Below, piece after piece: positions 60,215-64,000 of a DNA stretch of 64,000 nucleotides (the first letter of the stretch is position 1; each line of letters begins with the position of its first letter). Origin of the DNA: Atrina japonica (lineage: Eukaryota; Mollusca; Bivalvia; Pterioida; Pinnidae); the NCBI GenBank assembly GCA_030159075.1, contig BROG01000081.1:1024001-1088000 (forward strand), written 5' to 3'. Both the position numbers and the translations under genes were made by a program. A model generated the notes under the pieces. That model ran no database searches. It worked only from the letters and a program-made list of their open reading frames with translations, and was not told the origin of the DNA.

Positions 60215-61109
60215 CAAGTGCTGCTATTGGATCTGTTTTTCTGTTCAGGAGTCACCAAACTCAATACTCAAGCTCAACTAATAATGTTTTAAGATTTTAA
60301 GACCAAAACACATAATCTATGCCGTATCTTGTCGTTTGTGTATATTTATTGTGTAATAATGATGAAAATTATATTGCTCATTTGAAAAATATTCTGGAAA
60401 TATAAAAATGTTTCAGAAAGTACTAAAATTGATTATTTTTAATGGAAAACCATAGATCTGATTCAATGCTTTTATGTCAATGATAAAACAAATTAATGTA
60501 TTTTGTATTTAGTTATGTCCAGAAGTTTTAAAGTGATTTACAACTATACAGTAAAAAGAAGGACATATGAGTTGAGCTTGAGTAGGCATATCTAGTAAAT
60601 GAGGTGATTGCAAATTGACATTACTCTCCTCCACCATAACAAACCTTGCCACCACCATATAACTGAAAAATTGATGAGTGTGACATAAAACAGCAAAAAA
60701 TAAACAAACAAACAAATTGATAACTTTGTCATTGGTACTACTATATATCCTCAAGTGACAGATAAACACAGATAGATACAAGTCATAAGACAAATTAAAT
60801 AAAGTATGTGTACTTAAATAACTAAGGAAACAAACAAAAATATTGTTAATATATTGTTTATATTCACATTCAGAATAACATTGTTAAAATTTTTAAGTTT
60901 AAATAACACTTCCAAAATCAGTATTTGGTCGTTGAACATCAATATAGTTTTCACTGTTTTGTGTAGTAGAGCCGGAGAATTTTCAGTTCTTACAATGTCC
61001 ATATTTACCCAAGTGCATTTTCTTTATTCAGTTTATTCAGGATACACATAAAAATGTCCTTTTGTTACTTAGGAATAGTACACATATTGTTTTGATCACT
61101 ATTGCACTA
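60215..61109. other. Noncoding stretch with SINE tail
   Basis: At 60625-60700 (+) a SINE tail is seen: TCCTCCACCATAACAAACC, ACCATATAACTGAAAAATTG, then an A-rich end. The rest is AT-rich with no exon. Confidence 0.5.
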
Positions 61110-63205
61110 TTTTGCACATTTCAACCAGTTGAGTTGGTTAATCAGTTGGACAAATCAATCAATTGAATGCAGAATTCATTCAGTTATAAAATTCAATCAG
61201 TTTCCCAATTCAGTCAGTTGCACAATTAAGTAGTCAGTTGCACAATTCAGTTAGTTGCCCATTTCAGTCAGATCACATAATTCAGTCAGTTGCCCAATTC
61301 AGTCAGTTCATAATTCAATCAGTTGAACAATTCAGTCAGTTGCCCAATTCAGTCAGTTACACAATTCAACCAGTTGCTCAATTAAGTAGTAAGTTGAACA
61401 ATTCAATCAGTCACAATATTCAATCAGTTGCACAGTTCATTTTGTTGCACAATTCAGTCAGTTGCACAGTTTGGCTAGTTGCCCAATTCAGTCAGATTGC
61501 ACAATTCATTCAGTTATAAAATTCAGTGAGATATGCAATTCAGTCAGTTCACAATTCATTCAGTTGCCCAATTCGGTCAGTTGCCCAATTCAGTCATTTG
61601 GACAATTAATTTAGTTGCACAATTCATTAAGTTGCACAATTCAGTAAGTTGTCTAATTCATTAATTTCCCAATTCAGTCAGTTGCATAATTCATTCAGTT
61701 GCCAAATTCAGTCAGTTACCCAATTTAATCAGTTGCAGAATTCAGTCAGTTGCCCAATTTAACCAGTTGCACAATTTAGTCAGTTACACAATTCAGACAG
61801 TTGCACAATTCAGTCAGCTGCACAGTTAAGTCAGCTGTACAATTCAGTCACTTGCAGAATTCAGTCAGGTAGCCAATTTAATCAGTTGCATAATTCAGTC
61901 TGTTTCCTAAATCAGTGAGTTGCACAATTCAAGCAGTTGCATAATTCGGTTGCACAATTTCGTCAGTTGCCAAATCCAACCACTTGCATAATCAGTCAGT
62001 TGCACAATTCAGACAGTTGCACAATACATTTAGTTTCCAAATTCAGTCAGATGTCTAATTCAGTGAGTTGCACAATTCAGTAAGTTGCACAATTCAATAA
62101 GTTGCCATATTCATTCAGTTGCCAAATTCAGTCAGTTGCACAATTCTTTGAGTTGCACAATTCAATAAGTTGCCATATTCATTCAGTTGCACAATTCACT
62201 AAGATACACAATTCATACAGTTGAAAAATTCAGTCTGTTGCACAGTTCAGTCAGTTACCCAAATTCATTCAGTTGCCCAGTTCAATCAATTGCACAATTT
62301 AGTCAGTTGTCAATTCAATCAGTTGCACAATTCAGTCAGATACACAATTCAGACAGTTGCACAATTCAGTCTGTTGCACAGTTCAGTAAGTTACCCAAAT
62401 TCATTCAGTTGCCAAATTCAATTTGTTGAACAATCGGTCAGTTGCATAATTCAGTCAGTCACACAATTCAGAATTTCGTCAGTTGCAAAATTCAACCACT
62501 TGCATAATCAGTCAGTTGCACAATTCAGTCAGTTGCACAATACATTTAGTTTCCGAAATTCAGTCAGATGTCCAATTCAGTCAGTTGCACAATTTAGTGA
62601 GTTGCACAATTCATTAAGTTGCCATATTCAGTCAGTTGCCAAATTCAGTCAGTTGCTCAATTCAATCTGTTGCACAGTCAGTTTTCAAATTTAATCAGTT
62701 GGACAATTCAGTTAGATACATAATTCAGACAGTTGCCAAATTCAATCAGTTGCCCAATTCAATCAGTTGCACAATTCAGTCAGATACACAATTCAGTCAG
62801 ATACACAATTCAGACAGTTGCACAATTCAGTCTGTTGCACAGTTCAGTCTGTTACCCAAATTCATTCAGTTGCACAATTCAGTCAGTTGTCAATTCAATC
62901 AGTTGCACAAATCAGCCAGTTGCACAATTCATTCAGTTATACAATTCAGTCAGTTGTTCAATTCAATCTGTTGCACAGTCAGTTTCCCAATTCAATCAGT
63001 TGTCCAATTCAGTCAGTTGCACAATTCAGTAAGTTGCACAAGTTGATCAGTTGCCAAATTCAGTCATTTGCCAAATTCAATCAGTTACACAATTCATTTA
63101 GTTTCCCAATTCAATCAGTTGTCCAATTCAGTTAGTTGCATCATTAAGCGAGTTACTTGCACAATCATTCACTTGCACAATTCCTTTAGTTGCACAATAT
63201 CAGTT
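61110..63205 (+). repeat. 17-bp minisatellite, ~120 copies
   Basis: Consensus unit CAGTTGCACAATTCAGT with CCC/CAC and GT/AT variants, over 2.1 kb. Because 17 is not a multiple of 3, each unit shifts frame. Three units (51 bp) encode a 17-residue repeat like NSVSCTIQSVAQFSQLH, so overlapping frames of up to 157 codons appear. This is satellite DNA, not a gene. Confidence 0.95.
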
Positions 63206-63539
63206 GAAATAACATGATCTTGGCTAATCATACAAAACTTTTCAAGGGTGAGATGATAAATTGTGATTTGTTCTTTACCTGAATAAAAACAATAAGGACA
63301 CAAAAATAAAATTAATTGCTCATGTAGACCAAGAAATAGACTATCAATATCTATGATGATCCAATAAACTGACCATAAATCCCCACAATGGTTCATGCTA
63401 TAGACTACACCTGATATGATAAAGTCATAGATTTATATTCCTAACAGCCTTTATGATAGAGTGAAGAGTTCATCATAGTTTATGTAATGAACTTTATATT
63501 CCAACTGTATTTCCTATAATAGACTACAGAATTAAAATG
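63206..63539. other. Noncoding spacer
   Basis: AT-rich between the two repeat arrays; no feature. Confidence 0.4.
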
Positions 63540-63930
63540 TCAATCCTGCTTTGGCCAACAGACTTTAGAAGTGATCCATGTCATGATTTACAGATTCCCA
63601 TGGCAGTTCATGAAATAAATTACATGATTGTCCATGTCAGGAACTAAATGAATCCTATGGCAGTCCATGTAATAGACTAAAAATTCCATGATGGTCCATC
63701 TCAGGTACTAAAAGAGTCTCTTTGCAGTTCATGTAATAAATTTAAGATTCCATGATGTTCCATGTCAGGAACTAAAATGTTCCATGGCAGTTCATGTAAT
63801 AGACTAAAACTTTCAAGATGGTCTATCTCAGGGACTAAATTGTCCCACAACAGTTCATGTAATATATTTAAGATTCCATGATGGTCCAAGTAATGAACAA
63901 GTGACAGTCCAAATTATAGATTACGTTTCC
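63540..63930 (+). repeat. Degenerate ~62-bp tandem repeat
   Basis: About 5-6 units containing GGCAGTTCATGTAATAGACT, AAAATTCCATGATGGTCCAT and CTCAGGTACTAAA, with spacing about 62-64 bp. Degraded copies may extend to 63400 on the left and the window end on the right. Confidence 0.75.
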
Positions 63931-64000
63931 CACCCATACATTGTCATGAAAATGATAGACCAGACTGTAAATCCTCTTTATAGACAGCAGCTGATGGACC

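Noticed and set aside
62187..63135. Overlapping frames of 80-157 codons with NSVSCTIQSVAQ-like repeats
   Set aside because: Same peptide appears in all three + frames because of the 17-bp tandem unit; this is satellite DNA.

Overview
This is a eukaryotic, AT-rich window with long introns and many small mobile elements. Its style points to a bivalve mollusc; the species cannot be resolved. Reasons: short exons with canonical GT/AG borders, a degenerin-type channel of molluscan character, and dispersed repeats I recall from bivalve genomes. Those repeats include a family whose text contains many GACCACCT words, blocks ending in GGTCAGGTGACCTAAAA-like text, and AAGTGAGCTATT blocks.

Three protein-coding loci are supported. 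(1) A single-exon DEG/ENaC sodium-channel gene on + (31091-32923, 610 aa) is FaNaC/ASIC-like. (2) The first four coding exons of INTS13 (Asunder, Integrator subunit 13) lie on - (46789 down to 41348) and give about 183 residues of a roughly 700-residue family. The remaining exons were not found. (3) A complete four-exon EFCAB10 gene lies on + (47395-59614, 138 aa). INTS13 and EFCAB10 are head to head with about 605 bp between start codons, so they probably share a promoter region. A weaker Cys-rich exon candidate lies on + at 2512-2714. I see no functional link among the loci.

Layout. 0-31 kb: intergenic or intronic sequence with one possible exon. It holds SINE pieces, a 20-bp minisatellite (8.6-9.8 kb), a (GA)n tract (18.5-18.8 kb) and a 49/54-bp minisatellite (18.9-22.5 kb). 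The 49/54-bp array is split by a 1,088-bp TIR element with TA target duplication. 31-33.4 kb: channel gene. 33.4-41.3 kb: SINEs, TA-flanked MITEs and degenerate tandem repeats. 41.3-46.8 kb: INTS13 5' exons. 47.4-59.6 kb: EFCAB10, whose intron 1 carries a 450-bp hAT-like MITE with a perfect 8-bp target duplication and whose intron 3 contains old bivalve repeats. 59.8-60.2 kb: a nested inverted repeat just downstream of the EFCAB10 stop. 61.1-63.2 kb: a 17-bp minisatellite. 63.5-63.9 kb: a degenerate repeat of about 62 bp.

Most open reading frames over 60 codons are random or repeat-derived. No prokaryotic-type system, CRISPR array, operon or intact viral gene was seen. The most notable biology is the mobile-element record: at least five MITE-like groups, three with well-defined target duplications, plus two types of tRNA-derived SINE.
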